Source of the DNA: Cucumis sativus
Lineage: Eukaryota; Streptophyta; Magnoliopsida; Cucurbitales; Cucurbitaceae
DNA: 64,000 bases
Assembly (NCBI RefSeq): GCF_000004075.3
Contig: NC_026660.2
Coordinates: 11,966,001-12,030,000, forward strand
Direction of reading: 5' to 3'
Positions 51,709 through 63,205 of the stretch are shown here, piece after piece. Each line of letters begins with the position of its first letter. The first letter of the stretch is position 1. The notes under the pieces were generated by a model that saw only the letters and a program-made list of their open reading frames with translations, had not been told where the DNA came from and ran no database searches. A program made the position numbers and the translations under genes.

Positions 51709-52214
51709 CTGAAAATCCAATAGAAACAAATTCATACTCAATTTGAATTGCTAAAAAGATAAATTCAATGGATAAACATTATTGTGTTTTTTGTTTTGTT
51801 TGTGAATAGTAGAACATGTAGGCACCACAACCAAATCACTAAACTTAATTTCAATAGCAAAAAGTTTTCACAAGAATATTTAGAATAAAGGTATAGTCCC
51901 ATTATAAAGTAAAACTTTACTTACAAACCATTTAATATTACAATAAAAGAATCCAACAAAAAAAAATCTAACCATGAAAAGAAAACCCAATTAAAAGTGA
52001 TCCCCCTTATTCAAAGCCAACCCATAAGGGTGTCACCCAAAATACTCAGTCACCCAAAATACTATTTGAGTGAAAAACAGTATAACACCATCCCTTCTAA
52101 CATCTTTTCCACTTCTAGCCAATGTTCAAATTCCAATACAATAAATCCAAAATTTTGGAGATGAATAGGAGGGCCTTTTCAACGGATCCTTAGCTCAATA
52201 GAGAATAAATATGT
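51709..52214. other. Intergenic region left of the CACTA element
   Basis: AT-rich DNA with a short duplicated phrase (GTCACCCAAAATACT at 52033 and CAGTCACCCAAAATACT at 52048). No gene seen. Confidence 0.45.
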
Positions 52215-52393
52215 AACCACTAGAAGAAAAACCCTCTACTATGACATTTATTTATATCACAAAATAGAGGGAGGAAAAAAAATGTCACGAAAGGGAAAAA
52301 AACGCGTTTTTGGCAGGAAAAGACGGAAATTTTCGGAAAATATTTTTCGCGACAGTTATTTGATGTCATAAAATAGAATTAAAATAATAATAA

Positions 52394-54326
52394 TGATAGA
52401 ACTAAGTCATGCACAGCGGAAAAAGAATCGAATTTCTACCCTAATTGCCACAATTAACATGTAACCATAAACTAATCAAATTAGGGTTTTAAGAAGTATT
52501 ACCTTTGAAGCTTTCAAAAGGTTTGATGTCTTCTTACCAATTCTATCCAAGACCACCACTAGTACTCAACTGCTATCCTCTAGACAAAGAACCAGAGGGT
52601 TTTGCGATGGACCCAATTTTGGTGTAGAAAATAATGGAGATAAAAATGAGATTGGAAAGGTTTTTTTCTTCTTTTGTTGAGATGATGAAAATGATAAAAG
52701 AGGCAAAAGTCCTTCAACATTTGAAAACACCTCTATTTATAGCCTAATTACATGCAAAAATGCATGCAATTCATTTGCCAAATCTCAACACCTAATATTC
52801 CACTAACAATTAGTGGAACTTAGTGGGCTAGGTGTCTATATCTCATATAGCCACATATCCCACTAAGAGTTAGTGGGATTATCCAACAAAATGTTGGATT
52901 TTCCCACTAACTTAGTTCAAGGGTAAAATGGTCATTAGATATTTCTAGTCAAAAGTCAAACTTTGACTTTTCTAAGTCAAAAGTCAATATTTTGACTTTT
53001 TACCATTTTGTCCGTCTTGACTAATTCCAACCTCCCGAGCATGAATCCGCATTCGTTTTTCCAAAATTCAAATCACATTTGAATATAAGGCCGGTCAAAG
53101 TTTGACTTTTCAAAGTCAAAAGTCAACATTTTGACTTTTTACTAATTTTGACCAATTCTGAGCTTCTTAGTATGAATCCGCATTCATACTTATAGTATGT
53201 AAAACATAAAGCTCTATTTCTAATTAGAAGACCGACGACTATATCACTATATTTGTCGGTTTCCCTTTCTTCTCCCAATTCGAACAATTCGACTTATTTC
53301 ATCACACTGTTCTAAGTTTAATCCATATGAGCTAGTAGAGGAACCTAATGGACCTATAGATCATGGGCTCCAACGATTCAAGATTAACTAGCTAAACTCT
53401 TTTAAACCGAGTTAATCAACATTCGTTAACTAACGGGTCATTCCACTAAAGTCCCGTAGTTGCACTCCCCTCACTATAGATATATTTGTGTCCATTTGAT
53501 AAAACCATAATCAGTAAGTTAATCCTTCACAGGTTGCTCGTAACCTTGGTTGGGTCAAAATACCGTTTTACCCCCAAGATTACATCTTGCTCCTTAAGTC
53601 CCACTAATCCACTATTGAACAATTGGTTTAAGGTTCAACCTATAAACTTAATCCCTCTCGGGCCAATGAGAGGGTGGGGCCCCTTGTTCAAGACTTGGAT
53701 TCAGTGCTTAAGAGAGCAACCTATCTACTAACCCTAAAGCGAGTAGGAGTGAATTCCATCTTGTACCCTATGTTCCCAGCTATCCACCCGATCTTACCCC
53801 TGAAATGGGAGGCTTATTGGGCCAACGCTGATGAGCTGCCCTCACCTATGCAGATCTAAGGATAATCTCGTATGAACAGGAGTTCATAGTTAACTCAGGA
53901 TTAAGATTAAGTTACCTAGGTCATCAATAATTGAGATAGTCAGTTTTAAACAGTAAACGGTGTTATAACGTAAAAATGACTAATTCATGGTTCAGTCTTA
54001 TGTAAACATTTTACATAGGATGCCCCCACTTTCATGTCTCTACATGAACGATTAGGATCACCTCGTTTGTACTACAAAGTGGGCCGCATCCATAGTTTCT
54101 CAAAATAAGGCGCCCAACCTTTATTTCATATACTATAGACTATTTAGGCTATATACTCGAACTTGATCCACGTTTATGTTTACACATAAAGTTCAAGTTT
54201 ATTCAAAAAATAGCCTTGGAACTTGATTTATTGGATTTAGATTATAATATTTAATTTCTCAATAACAACTTTATTGAACAGAATATGATTTACAAACTAC
54301 GAGTTTTAGGACAAAAAATTCCAACA
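52394..54326 (-). mobile_element. Solo LTR (about 1.93 kb) nested in the CACTA element
   Basis: Ends TGATAGAACTAAG and AATTCCAACA (on its own strand it begins TGTTGGAATTTTTTGTCC). It is flanked by the perfect 5-bp duplication AATAA at 52389-52393 and 54327-54331. A TATAAATAGAGG promoter motif on the minus strand near 52730-52742 sits about 340 bp from the 3' end, as in an LTR. The segment is less AT-rich than its surroundings (53400-54150) and non-coding. No internal retrotransposon region is present. It inserted after the CACTA element. Confidence 0.82.
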
Positions 54327-54377
54327 AATAAAATAATATATTTAATATAAAAAAATAATAACTTTTTTAGGGATTTT

Positions 54378-54720
54378 TAACTTATTCCCTTCTCCCCTTT
54401 CCCCTTTCTCCCCTTTTGCCTCCCCTTTCTGCTTTCTCCCCTTTCTCCCCTTTCGCCTCCCCTTTCAGATTTCTTTCCTTTCGCCTCCCAATCTCCGAAC
54501 TCCTTGAACTCCCTTCTCCAGACGACGACGAGGTCCATCATCGGCACTGCCCCCTCGTCGCCATCTCCCCACTCCAACGTCGCCTGTACCTCTTCTACTA
54601 CACGACGAACGGGCTACGACCACTCTTTGGAGTCTACCATTAAAGCCTCCAAATCTCGCCTTTCTCAGATTCGTTCCACCTCTTATCCTCATTTCCAAAA
54701 GGCAATTGTAATTTCTTCAT
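54378..54720 (+). pseudogene. Pyrimidine-rich start of a captured, unidentified gene
   Basis: A C/T-rich leader-like stretch (54386-54490) is followed by an open frame reading TTTRSIIGTAPSSPSPHSNV, then SLESTIKASKSRLSQIRSTS and YPHFQKA, ending at about 54705. The layout (CT-rich leader, Ser/Pro-rich start, helical segment) suggests a captured first exon. I do not recognise the gene. ORFs on the other strand here are by-products of the base composition. Confidence 0.35.
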
Positions 54721-54734
54721 CCTTTATTATTACT

Positions 54735-54801
54735 TGAATAAAGCTTTAGGCTATTTGCTAGATTGCATTTGAATAAAGTTTTAGGCTATTTGCTAGATTG
54801 C
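54735..54801. repeat. Tandem duplication of about 33 bp
   Basis: TTGAATAAAGCTTTAGGCTA and TTGAATAAAGTTTTAGGCTA both continue with TTTGCTAGATTGCA, giving two adjacent copies inside the CACTA element. Confidence 0.8.
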
Positions 54802-55389
54802 AAAGTGGTTTCTGGATACAAAATCCCATGGTCGAAATTTAAGAAGAATTGAGTTCTTGCTCCTGCCGATTTTTTCAATTAAACTTGAAACTCAATTCTC
54901 AACATTGCATCTAAGATATGTTCTTCACAAATTTTTGTATTTATTCCTTAATTTTTCTAGATTTCTGGCTGCCACTAAGTAAATGAATATTCTTTCTTTT
55001 GTGTTCCCCACCAATTGTTTGATGAAATGCCCATGGGAGGAAATCTTGATTATTGAATGTACATAGGAGGAAATCATTTTAGAATGTTATTATAGTGGAA
55101 TCCTGGTGAACTAGATTTTATTTTAATGGTTCTAATTTTATTAGTTAAATTTCTTTTGAGGTAGGGGATAAGACCCTTTGAATAAAATTTTGATTAGTTA
55201 AAACATAATCATAATTCTTTATGATTAGTTATCATGTTTTTGCTTGGAGAATATTGACTTTTTGTTGATACTTAAATCATGTTCTTAGTGATTGTGCTAG
55301 TTCCTTCCCATTTACCTACTCCCTCTCTCTAGTGTGTGTGTTTGCTTTGATCAATTAATGTGGTACATATCTGGTGGTATTTTATTTAG

Positions 55390-55440
55390 GTTTGTGATTT
55401 TGGACTTTCACGCTTGAAGTCCTTTATCAAACTTCTTTTA
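55390..55440 (+). pseudogene. Captured protein-kinase activation-segment exon
   Basis: After a good acceptor (TTTATTTAG at 55389) the frame reads VCDFGLSRLKSF. This is the DFG segment as found in Raf-like MAPKKKs of the CTR1/EDR1 group, where VCDFGLSRLK is typical. The frame runs on only briefly and no other kinase motif follows, so it is a fragment. Confidence 0.6.
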
Positions 55441-56109
55441 AAGGTAAAGTTTGTTGTAAACTCTTTTGAAAAGATCCATTTGTAAAAGGTTAGATTCACA
55501 TATTTGACATAATTCTTTTCAATTGAGATCCTTTTTATGGTTCTCCCCCAACATGGATCACTTAGCGGTGTCAAGCATTGTTCCTGGTGGTTCATTGCCT
55601 AATATATTTTTCCCAAAGATGCATGCCAAGTGTCATATTTTCTGTTAGTATTATTTTATGATCCCAATAGTCTCTCTCTTGAGAAATGAGAATATTGATC
55701 TAGAACTATAAATTCTAGTTGCCCATAGTATAGATCCCAATGTATATCACTTTTATCGAGACTAGATGTTGTCTTCCTATTACCACTATTTATGAAACTG
55801 ATATGACAATGAAAGTTCTAATGGACCAGTTGAGACATAGGATATAAATAATGCAACTTTATAGATCACAAAGAAAAATTATTTCATCTTATAAGTTATA
55901 TTAAGTTGAAGGTAGTGGTTCTCTTATCTTAACCTTTTTTAGCAAAGGAAAAAAAGGAAAGAAAAACCCAAATCAATATCATCAACCATGAACCCCATAA
56001 AGTCATTTTACGTACACTGAAAAAGTTGCATTCAAAATGGCTTGGGTCTAAGTTGAAGATATTACAAAGAGCAATTTCTAAATTGGCAATATGGTTGTAA
56101 TGCAGCCAC

Positions 56110-57216
56110 AAGCGAGTTGGAATATGCATTTGTTGAGGTACTTTTTTTATTCTTGTTTTTTTATTCTTTCTAGTACTTCGGCAAAATGCTCTTTATTGTT
56201 TTGCAGTGCAAAAACTTAATTGCTGACGTTGGGGATATGATGAGTGTCGAAGTGATTGTTGAAGGATCAATGAATAGTTCGAACCCATACTTCTCAAGCT
56301 CTTGGCGACGGGACTTCGCTGTAAGTGTTCTTCTAGTAAACAACCACAACACAATTTTTAAATATTATCTATGTTGTTTTCATTTTTCCCATCAAATCAT
56401 GATTCATGATTGCCACTTTTACACTTTTTCATGGAAGAATATGTTGTTCTTATTATAGATGGAACTATTGTATAATGGAATGCCCAATAACAAGACCTCT
56501 ACATTTATATCTATGTTATCTCTCTCTCTCTTTTTGTTCTTTTTATCCCGATGATGTATTCTTAAATTTTATCTTTCATTGACAACATATGTCTTGTGTC
56601 AGAGGGGTTTCATTTTGGATATGGGCGTACACTTCATTGCTGGATTACGGATGGTAACTGCCTTTGAAACTTTTTTCCTGTGAGAAAAATATTTGAGTTC
56701 TATCCTAATGGCTATCACTTGCCTACTGATTAACCATTATTGTTTCTGCTCTTCTTTAAGTCCAAAATGTTTATAATCTCAAAATTGACAAAACCTATAA
56801 AACCAGTACAAGTCTCAAGTACATAAGATGAGGTGGTGATGAATTACAAGCGTGACTGTCGCAAAGGCTCTAATTTGTGGAAGAAGAAAAAAAAACCACC
56901 TTTAGTCATGCATGGCATTTATGTTCCCTCCCCGATGGCACCATCCTTGATATGATATTCTTAATTTGGAAATGCTAGTTTCTTGTATTTGTAAACAACT
57001 TGTTGGATGTGAGGTGGTATCAGTTTCAGTGACTACCTCCTATGTGGATAAGTCTTTACCTCCGCCAGATAACATATCCTCGCTCTTGTAAGTTTCAATT
57101 GCTTACTGCTAATTAATGAGTCACCAACAAGTTTGAAAACCTAGAAATTAAGAATGAGACATTTTCCCCTCATTTAGCCAACTGGAGAATGGATGTTCTG
57201 GTGTTTTCGTAATGGT
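56110..57216 (+). pseudogene. Captured Gfo/Idh/MocA-type oxidoreductase gene fragment (At4g17370-like)
   Basis: Five successive exon pieces keep their order and introns: to 56137 (ELEYAFVE then GT), 56207-56320 (CKNLIADVGDMMSVEVIVEG then SMNSSNPYFSSSWRRDFA), 56603-56653 (RGFILDMGVHFIAGLRM), about 57003-57087 (CEVVSVSVTTSYVDKSLPPP then DNISS), and 57178 to about 57216 (QLENGCSGVFVMVF). The family is NAD(P)-dependent oxidoreductases with a Rossmann fold; these exons are from the C-terminal substrate-domain half, and the Rossmann part is missing. The fourth piece lacks an AG acceptor where one is expected, and the fifth runs into non-homologous sequence. It is a transposon-captured pseudogene that retains introns, so it was copied from DNA rather than RNA. 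Confidence 0.78.
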
Positions 57217-57522
57217 GTTTCTACTTGATTTACATCGTAAGCAGTTTTCTTTTTTCCAGGTTAATCTTGTAAGAACTAAAGAAAACTTACCAATATTCTT
57301 TCTGCTTGCAAAGATGAAAATGTGAAGCTATCTCCGCCTCGAATTGTATGTTATTTCTAAATTGAGTTCCAATTGTATATATTTTAGTGCTATTGTGAAT
57401 TCGGTATCCAAGATGTAGAATTCAGCTCTAGAACGTCAGGACACGAGTAGGTTGAAAAACTTTATTAGCTTTTCCTAAGTATGATTACTCACAATAACAT
57501 CTAATTTTAAACTTAAATGCAG

Positions 57523-57575
57523 AGATGAGTCTTGAAGAAGTGATAAGATATGTTGCATCTGATGAACTTATTAAG
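57523..57575 (+). pseudogene. Captured exon resembling a TypA/BipA GTPase C-terminus
   Basis: Between an acceptor (AATGCAG) and a donor (AAG then GTAG) the frame reads MSLEEVIRYVASDELIK. This resembles the LEEAIxYVAxDELIEVTP segment near the C-terminus of TypA/BipA-type translational GTPases. The match is short, so the identity is tentative. It could instead be another exon of the neighbouring captured genes. Confidence 0.35.
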
Positions 57576-57867
57576 GTAGTTTATGCTTTTATTTAATCAA
57601 ATTGTCTTTTCCATCTTCATTTTCTTTGGAAATTCTTGCCAATGTACTCAACTCGTAATATTCTGATGCAAAAACTACACACTTAATTATTGCATTGTGC
57701 CATGACCATATTGAAAAAAAAATGCAGCAAAATAGAAAGGAAAAGAAATTTCAAGAGGTAACTTATGGAAGCTCATTTGGGACTTCCATGTCCATGAAAT
57801 TACAACATTAGGTAGATGTCATTTATCTTGTTTGTTAATTTCCAATTTCTTTTCTTGGGGTTTGTAG

Positions 57868-57938
57868 GCTACTTTGGTTGATTCCTTTCTAGCAGACCTT
57901 GATGAACTCTCTGATGAACTTCTCCATGTAAATGAAGT
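57868..57938 (+). pseudogene. Captured PRP31-like N-terminal exon
   Basis: Following an acceptor-like TTTGTAG the frame reads ATLVDSFLADLDELSDELL. Plant PRP31 splicing factors begin MATLADSFLADLDELSDN. The match starts at the second residue, the initiating Met is replaced, and the acidic continuation is missing. It is a small captured piece of a U4/U6 snRNP protein gene. Confidence 0.6.
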
Positions 57939-59005
57939 AATAATTTTGTTGGTTGTGTGTGAGTGAAGTCTTTAATTTGTTTGATTTAGTTTAGTGGCTT
58001 TAATTTGATGGCTTTAATGGTTGTAATGTTTTGCTTATTTCTTTTAGCCTCTCACTTTTAAAAAATTGTTTGTTTCATTTCCACCACTCAAGTCAGGTAA
58101 ATGGATTGAGTTAAGTTACAAGACTCTGCACGAATTTCTCATAATACTTAGTTATCCATATACAAAATTTAGGATACCTATATTATAGTGTACTTCAGGA
58201 AGCTAATGAAGCATTTAATTATTTATGTCTCTTTAGGAGTCTCACATGTAACTTAAGAATTGAGTAATTAGTCAGTTGACTTCCTTACTTGTTGATGATG
58301 CAAAAACTATACAACTTTTTCTTCTATTCCTTTCAATTTGTATTGAACAAATGGAGAATCTTACAAGGGTATTCTTTGTCACGTGCCACATAGGATAATG
58401 TTGGGCACTTCATTCTAGTAACAAGCTCTAGCCCTAAATTGTTGCAAGCCAGCAATGAATGGTACATTGATATATGTATGTTTTGACACGAACCCCTTCA
58501 GTTGCCCAATCATCTGCATTCCACAAACTGGTATATATTCTTATTCATTGCTTGTTAGGAAAAGCTATTCCTTGATTATCGTAGTTGCGCAAAACTCTGA
58601 TTGAAGTGCAATTTGGCTAACTGCATTTCAGGCCTTTTTTTTGTCATGAACCTGAGTACTTGCTATAATCTTACTCTCTGTTTTAATAATCTGAGAGAAT
58701 TGGTGCATAATTATTCATAGTTCATCTTTATTTGTGATGATTGTCTAATACAAACTCTTGAACTTTAAGGACTAGGAATTGTCTTAGCTTTTTTGTTGTA
58801 AGGACTAGGAATAAGGATATATTTGTGATATTGGCTTTCCATTTTTCACTCTTTGATGATTTGTTATTAATCAATTTTAGTGGTTATATATACTAAAACA
58901 AACTATTGAATTGCAATGATAGGTAATGCTCAATGTTGAAATTTTCTATAAGAGTTGTACTCTCTTGTCCTATCATGGATGCTTATATTCATGTTGTCTT
59001 TGTAG

Positions 59006-59097
59006 GTTCAACTGGAGTCGACAACTTCATGAGTTTTCTTTCAAAGAACATTTCCAGAGACGAACATTCTCGGTTGGTCGTTTATGCTTCTGCATAA
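59006..59097 (+). pseudogene. Captured terminal exon of an unidentified gene
   Basis: After an acceptor (TTTGTAG) the frame reads GSTGVDNFMSFLSKNISRDE, then HSRLVVYASA and a TAA stop at 59095-59097, followed by 3'-UTR-like sequence. It has the composition of a real last exon. I do not recognise the family. Confidence 0.4.
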
Positions 59098-59939
59098 AAT
59101 CTTGTTAGATGTATTCTAATGCTATTTAAAATATTTTTTGATTAAGGGCTAGGATTCCGTACATGTGGATTGTTGAAACTTGTATGGAGATGTACAAATA
59201 TTATAAATTGTATTATAGTGTATATATATTAAAGTGTTGGCTATTTTTTTCTACATGGGTGTCAATATTATAAATTCAAAATTGTCATTCTCAGCTACAT
59301 TATTGTCATTCAAATGGTTCGTGTAATGGTGGAGCGGCAAAGACAACAGGAAAAAACGGTAGTAAATTGAGAAATGTGCAACATGAGATAAATGACGTAA
59401 TAAATGAATTTGTGACAGTTATTACTTGTTGTAAATTGGAGAACGATGATATTTAACAAAATAAATTGTCACGATTGCCCTATATGTGACATGAATAAAA
59501 TGTCGTCAATAGATAAACAATGACAATTTTTTTTAAAAAAAGATCTGTCACGATTGCAATATATTTGACTGCAAAAAAATGTCGTCAATAGCAAAACAAT
59601 GACATTTTTTTAAAAAAAAACTGTTGCGAATAACATATTCATGACAATTAAAAAATGTCACAATAAATGAATTCGTGGCATTTATTTAACCGTCGTTAAT
59701 ACACAAATGATGATAGTTATTTGTTGTCATAAAATAAAATATGACAGTTATTTGAAGTCGTTGAATGTTGATTAACGACATTTATTTCATGTCATAAAAT
59801 AACATATTGCGACAGTTTTTAAAAACTATCGTCGAAGGACTTTCCATGACTCCCGCTTCTATGACTGAAAATAACTGTCGTGAAATTTGTTTACTACAGT
59901 AAATAACTGTCGTCGTAGACCACTTTTCTACTAGTGAAC

Positions 59940-60908
59940 AAAAAGTAACTTGTACTTTGGCAATGACAGATTTTACGTATGTGGACAATGATGAATCCAT
60001 AAATTTTATATAAGAGACGTCAGACCCTATATAATAAACACATTAAAAGAGAGTGGAAGTTTGGATCATCGATTTTGTTGTATTTTTTTAAAAAAATTTG
60101 TTAGATAACAAATGAGGACTAGGAAATAAGTTAGAGTTTTTTTTTTTTATATATATATGAGTTTATTTTTCCTCTTTTTAAAGAATTATTTTCCTTTAGG
60201 AAATCACGAGAAACAGATAAGATTTGAGCTCACAACCTTTGATTGTGCAGCAGCCCCATGCCACTACAACAGAAATAGAATTTAGGCATATTTGAAGCTA
60301 AATTTAATATATTGTAATCTAACATATCAAAATTAATATTAAAATACAAAAATCGATAATGTGAGGGGGGCACGTGTCCACCCTGACCTCTTAATAAATC
60401 TGCCCATGTATGTGAGGAAACAACATTGCAGTCGTGAAGCAAGAATATACCTTAAAAAAGATGACGATTGAAATGAGGTTTAAGAATGTGAATGAACAAA
60501 GAAACATAGAAATTGGAAGATTCAAGAATGTGAATTCGATATGATAGGGGCAATGATAAAAGCAAATATAAGGGTTAAGAGGATACACCAAGTACAAAGC
60601 CATGGACAAAAGCACCTGCCAAAACCTCCGTGAACGATCCCTCACAACAGGGTTTAGAATCTTGAATCTCATTCAAACAAAACTCGGATGAAAAATAATC
60701 ATAAATATTAGAAAAAATAAAAACCTCATAAAATTAAATTTACCTAGGAAGAACAAGGGGTGTAAACAAGAGGAACCAAGAACTTGAATGGGACCGATTG
60801 TTTCCTCGAAACAAATGATTTTTTAGGACAAAATACAATCGAGCTGATTAAATACCGAAAGAGACAAGATAGATGATGACAACACCAGAAGAGAACTGGC
60901 CAAGAAGA
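59940..60908. other. Intergenic region between CACTA elements
   Basis: AT-rich DNA. GGGGGGCACGTG near 60364 is an isolated G-box-like site. No gene recognised. Confidence 0.4.
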
Positions 60909-61670
60909 CACTACAAGAAGTCGGGTGTTTTTCAATGTTGCTATGCATTGGGGATAGTTACAAAAGACATCGAGACAAGGTTACAAAAGGCATGGTATCA
61001 AGGGAACGTAGATGACTCTCCGGACGTCTGAGTAAACATCAGAAGAAGGTTTTTCCTGATGCTACATCGTGCAAACTATCCCCAACGTCATCTTGTATGT
61101 GTCGCGGGATGACCTATTTCCTGGCGCAAACTAGGCGCTGGGAATAATAATTTGAGGTTTTTTTAAAAAAAATATATTTTTTTGTTTTTAATTTCTTATT
61201 TCGATTGTAGTTTCTGTTCGATTCCAATTTGATTTAAATTAAATAAAAATTGAACAACCTAATTAGTAAATCATTATATATTCAAATCGAAAGTGTATTA
61301 TAATTAAATAAACGTTTCATTGTCTAACATACTTTCAAATTTGTTATTAGGACGAACCTTGTACTGAGACTCTCCACAAGTTGGACAAAACTACAAATCC
61401 TTAAAACTCCTTCAAATACAAAACACAGTCGTACTTGCAAGCATGAATAGTTTCATATCCCAGCCTCAAGTCACGCAATTTTCGTTTAGCTTCGTAGAAT
61501 AAACTAGAGACATTAGTACCATACATTGAAAACACACTTTTTATTAAGTCTAACATCATGTCAAAGAACTTGTTAGTACTCCAACAGTTTAAAACTTTTA
61601 CATGCATCATATTAACTAAAAACTTTAGGAATATGTATTTAGAACAATCGGGGTATAACTCACTACAAGC

Positions 61671-62042
61671 CTAAAATATGATTATTGTTTCTTCTTCTAT
61701 ATCTACCCCAATATTGAAGGTTATCTCATTCTCCAAACCTTCCTCTATTTCTTGTTCGTGTTCAATCGGAGCTTGTAAATCATTAAGCATACCAAACATT
61801 TCATCTTCTTCATCAAAAGGGTTACTAATGGTTCCTTCATCAACCATTATGTATAGGAGGGGATATTTCAATGGTCAATAGATATCGCTCCACATCCTCT
61901 AATGAGTATCAATTTGAGTTCATACATCTCTAACATGAACACTTTATTCGTCCGTAAGCATCGACATGGAACTTGGCAATCTCTAAAAGTTGGGACACAC
62001 CCTTTTATACTCAATCGATAACTTATTCTTAACTTTCATCCA
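61671..62042 (-). pseudogene. Frameshifted copy of the CACTA transposase-associated domain
   Basis: Homologous to 31599-32015: WMKVKNKLSIEYK, then a small deletion shifts the frame (AAAAGGG against AGAGAGGG). Stops follow, and about 60 bp around YHGDPVNFHRG is deleted. The frame is regained at the acidic region (SNPFDEEDEMFGML, LQAPIEHEQEIE). The Trp lost to a stop in the other copy is intact here, so the two copies decayed independently. Confidence 0.75.
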
Positions 62043-62216
62043 ACCACAACAATAAAAAAATGGTTTCCCCGTCATAGTACCACGTCGTGGAAGGTTATCA
62101 TGATGTCAATGTCGACCAGAATGTCGCAAAAAGTTTGTTGGGATACTTTCGACGACGCAGCTACAGCCAACGATGGGGAAAATTTCCCCAGCGTACGTGT
62201 TAGTACGTTGCAGAGG

Positions 62217-62243
62217 CCTTCTGTGACACCACGTCACAGAAGG
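62217..62243. repeat. Perfect hairpin within CACTA subterminal region
   Basis: CCTTCTGTGAC and GTCACAGAAGG are perfectly complementary 11-bp arms around a 5-bp loop (ACCAC). It lies within the inverted-motif cluster, consistent with transposase-binding subterminal DNA. Confidence 0.7.
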
Positions 62244-62300
62244 TTTTTTGCGACATTGCGTCGTCGAAAGCTTCCGCGGTGTGACATCGTGATTAACTTA

Positions 62301-63205
62301 TATGTAATGATAACATAATTACAGTGCCTCTTGAACATATCACTCAATCGATCACCTAGGTTGTCTCAAGTGTGAGACTTCCTCTCATAGTAACTTAGGT
62401 TCTCCCTAAGTTGTCGTATTAGTGAAGAATGTCTTAGGTTGTTTTAAGTCATGTAACCTTGCGCTCCCTTCACGATCCCTTCACGATGTGAGACTTCTTC
62501 TCACTTGAATCGTATATTTCCTTTCGAAAGCAAGGTCCCCTTTGGTCGAATAGCTTAGGCTCATCGTTTAAGGTTTGAGAATCTCATTTCACATTGTACA
62601 AGGAGTGAGTAGGTCAGAGTGGATGGAGTACTCTCTCCTTTTACACATCAAGACCAAAGCAGTTCACAACAAGCTAAATGTACAACCCTAAACTGGATCG
62701 TAGGACTAAGTGCCGTTGAATATGCACAATAGAATCAAAACAAGCAATATTAACTTCTGTAGCAACCACACTCTAAACAAGGAAAGATATCGAATACAAT
62801 AAGACACCAAAGAGAACCACCAATAATGAAAGTATTTTGCAGGATTAAGGTAGAAGGCCGTTTTAAACTTTTTGAGAAACCACCAAGGCAAAAGACATTT
62901 CTGATAAAATGTGAAGTCGAAAACTTTCTTTCTTTATGTTTTTGTGTATATATGTAAGTCTGTGTAATGGACGTCGGTCAAGATGGATATGAAGCTTAGC
63001 GGTGAGAAGGGAAAGTTAAAAAAAATATAACATATAAAAAAGGAAATGAAGAAGAAAGTCTTAAGAAAAAGGTAATAAAACCGTGGTTGCCCACTTCATT
63101 TAATACCCAAACCCCTTCTCTACTCTCTCTCTCTCTCTCAAACCACCAATCTTCATAAAACTCCTACACTCCCTCTCTCTCTCCTCAACCGTTTTTTCCA
63201 TTTCC
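62301..63205. other. Intergenic region and 5' leader of the ZIP gene
   Basis: Includes a (CT)n tract at 63120-63138 and a second CTCTCTCT at 63173-63183, 25-85 nt upstream of the start codon, consistent with a pyrimidine-rich leader. Confidence 0.5.

Larger units (their letters stand above)
52218..59936. mobile_element. CACTA transposon carrying captured gene fragments
   Basis: Starts CACTAGAAGAAAA and ends TTTTCTACTAGTG. The two ends match at 22 of the first 29 positions as inverted repeats. They are flanked by the 3-bp target duplication AAC (52215-52217 and 59937-59939), the duplication size of CACTA (En/Spm) elements. Subterminal repeats of the type GACAGTTATTTGATGTCATA occur at both ends (52340-52375 and densely at 59390-59900). 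The interior has no visible transposase; instead it holds exon pieces of several unrelated host genes, listed separately. Without the nested solo LTR the element would be about 5.8 kb. It is non-autonomous and would need a transposase supplied elsewhere. Confidence 0.88.
60909..62300 (-). mobile_element. CACTA element remnant with broken transposase-associated domain
   Basis: The left terminus CACTACAAGAAGTCGGG starts at 60909, followed by a subterminal-like less AT-rich stretch (60940-61140). The minus strand at 61671-62042 encodes a copy of the domain at 31599-32015. The region 62060-62300 holds dense inverted motifs (TTTCGACGACGCA and TGCGTCGTCGAAA) like a 5' subterminal region. The right CACTA end was not recognised, so the right border is approximate. 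Confidence 0.6.

Noticed and set aside
53486-53859. Overlapping ORFs within the large solo LTR
   Set aside because: They lie inside an LTR, have no domain and are in the orientation opposite to the LTR.
54377-54698. Gly/Arg-rich minus-strand ORFs
   Set aside because: Reverse of a CT-rich segment; no domain, and the captured exons lie on the plus strand.
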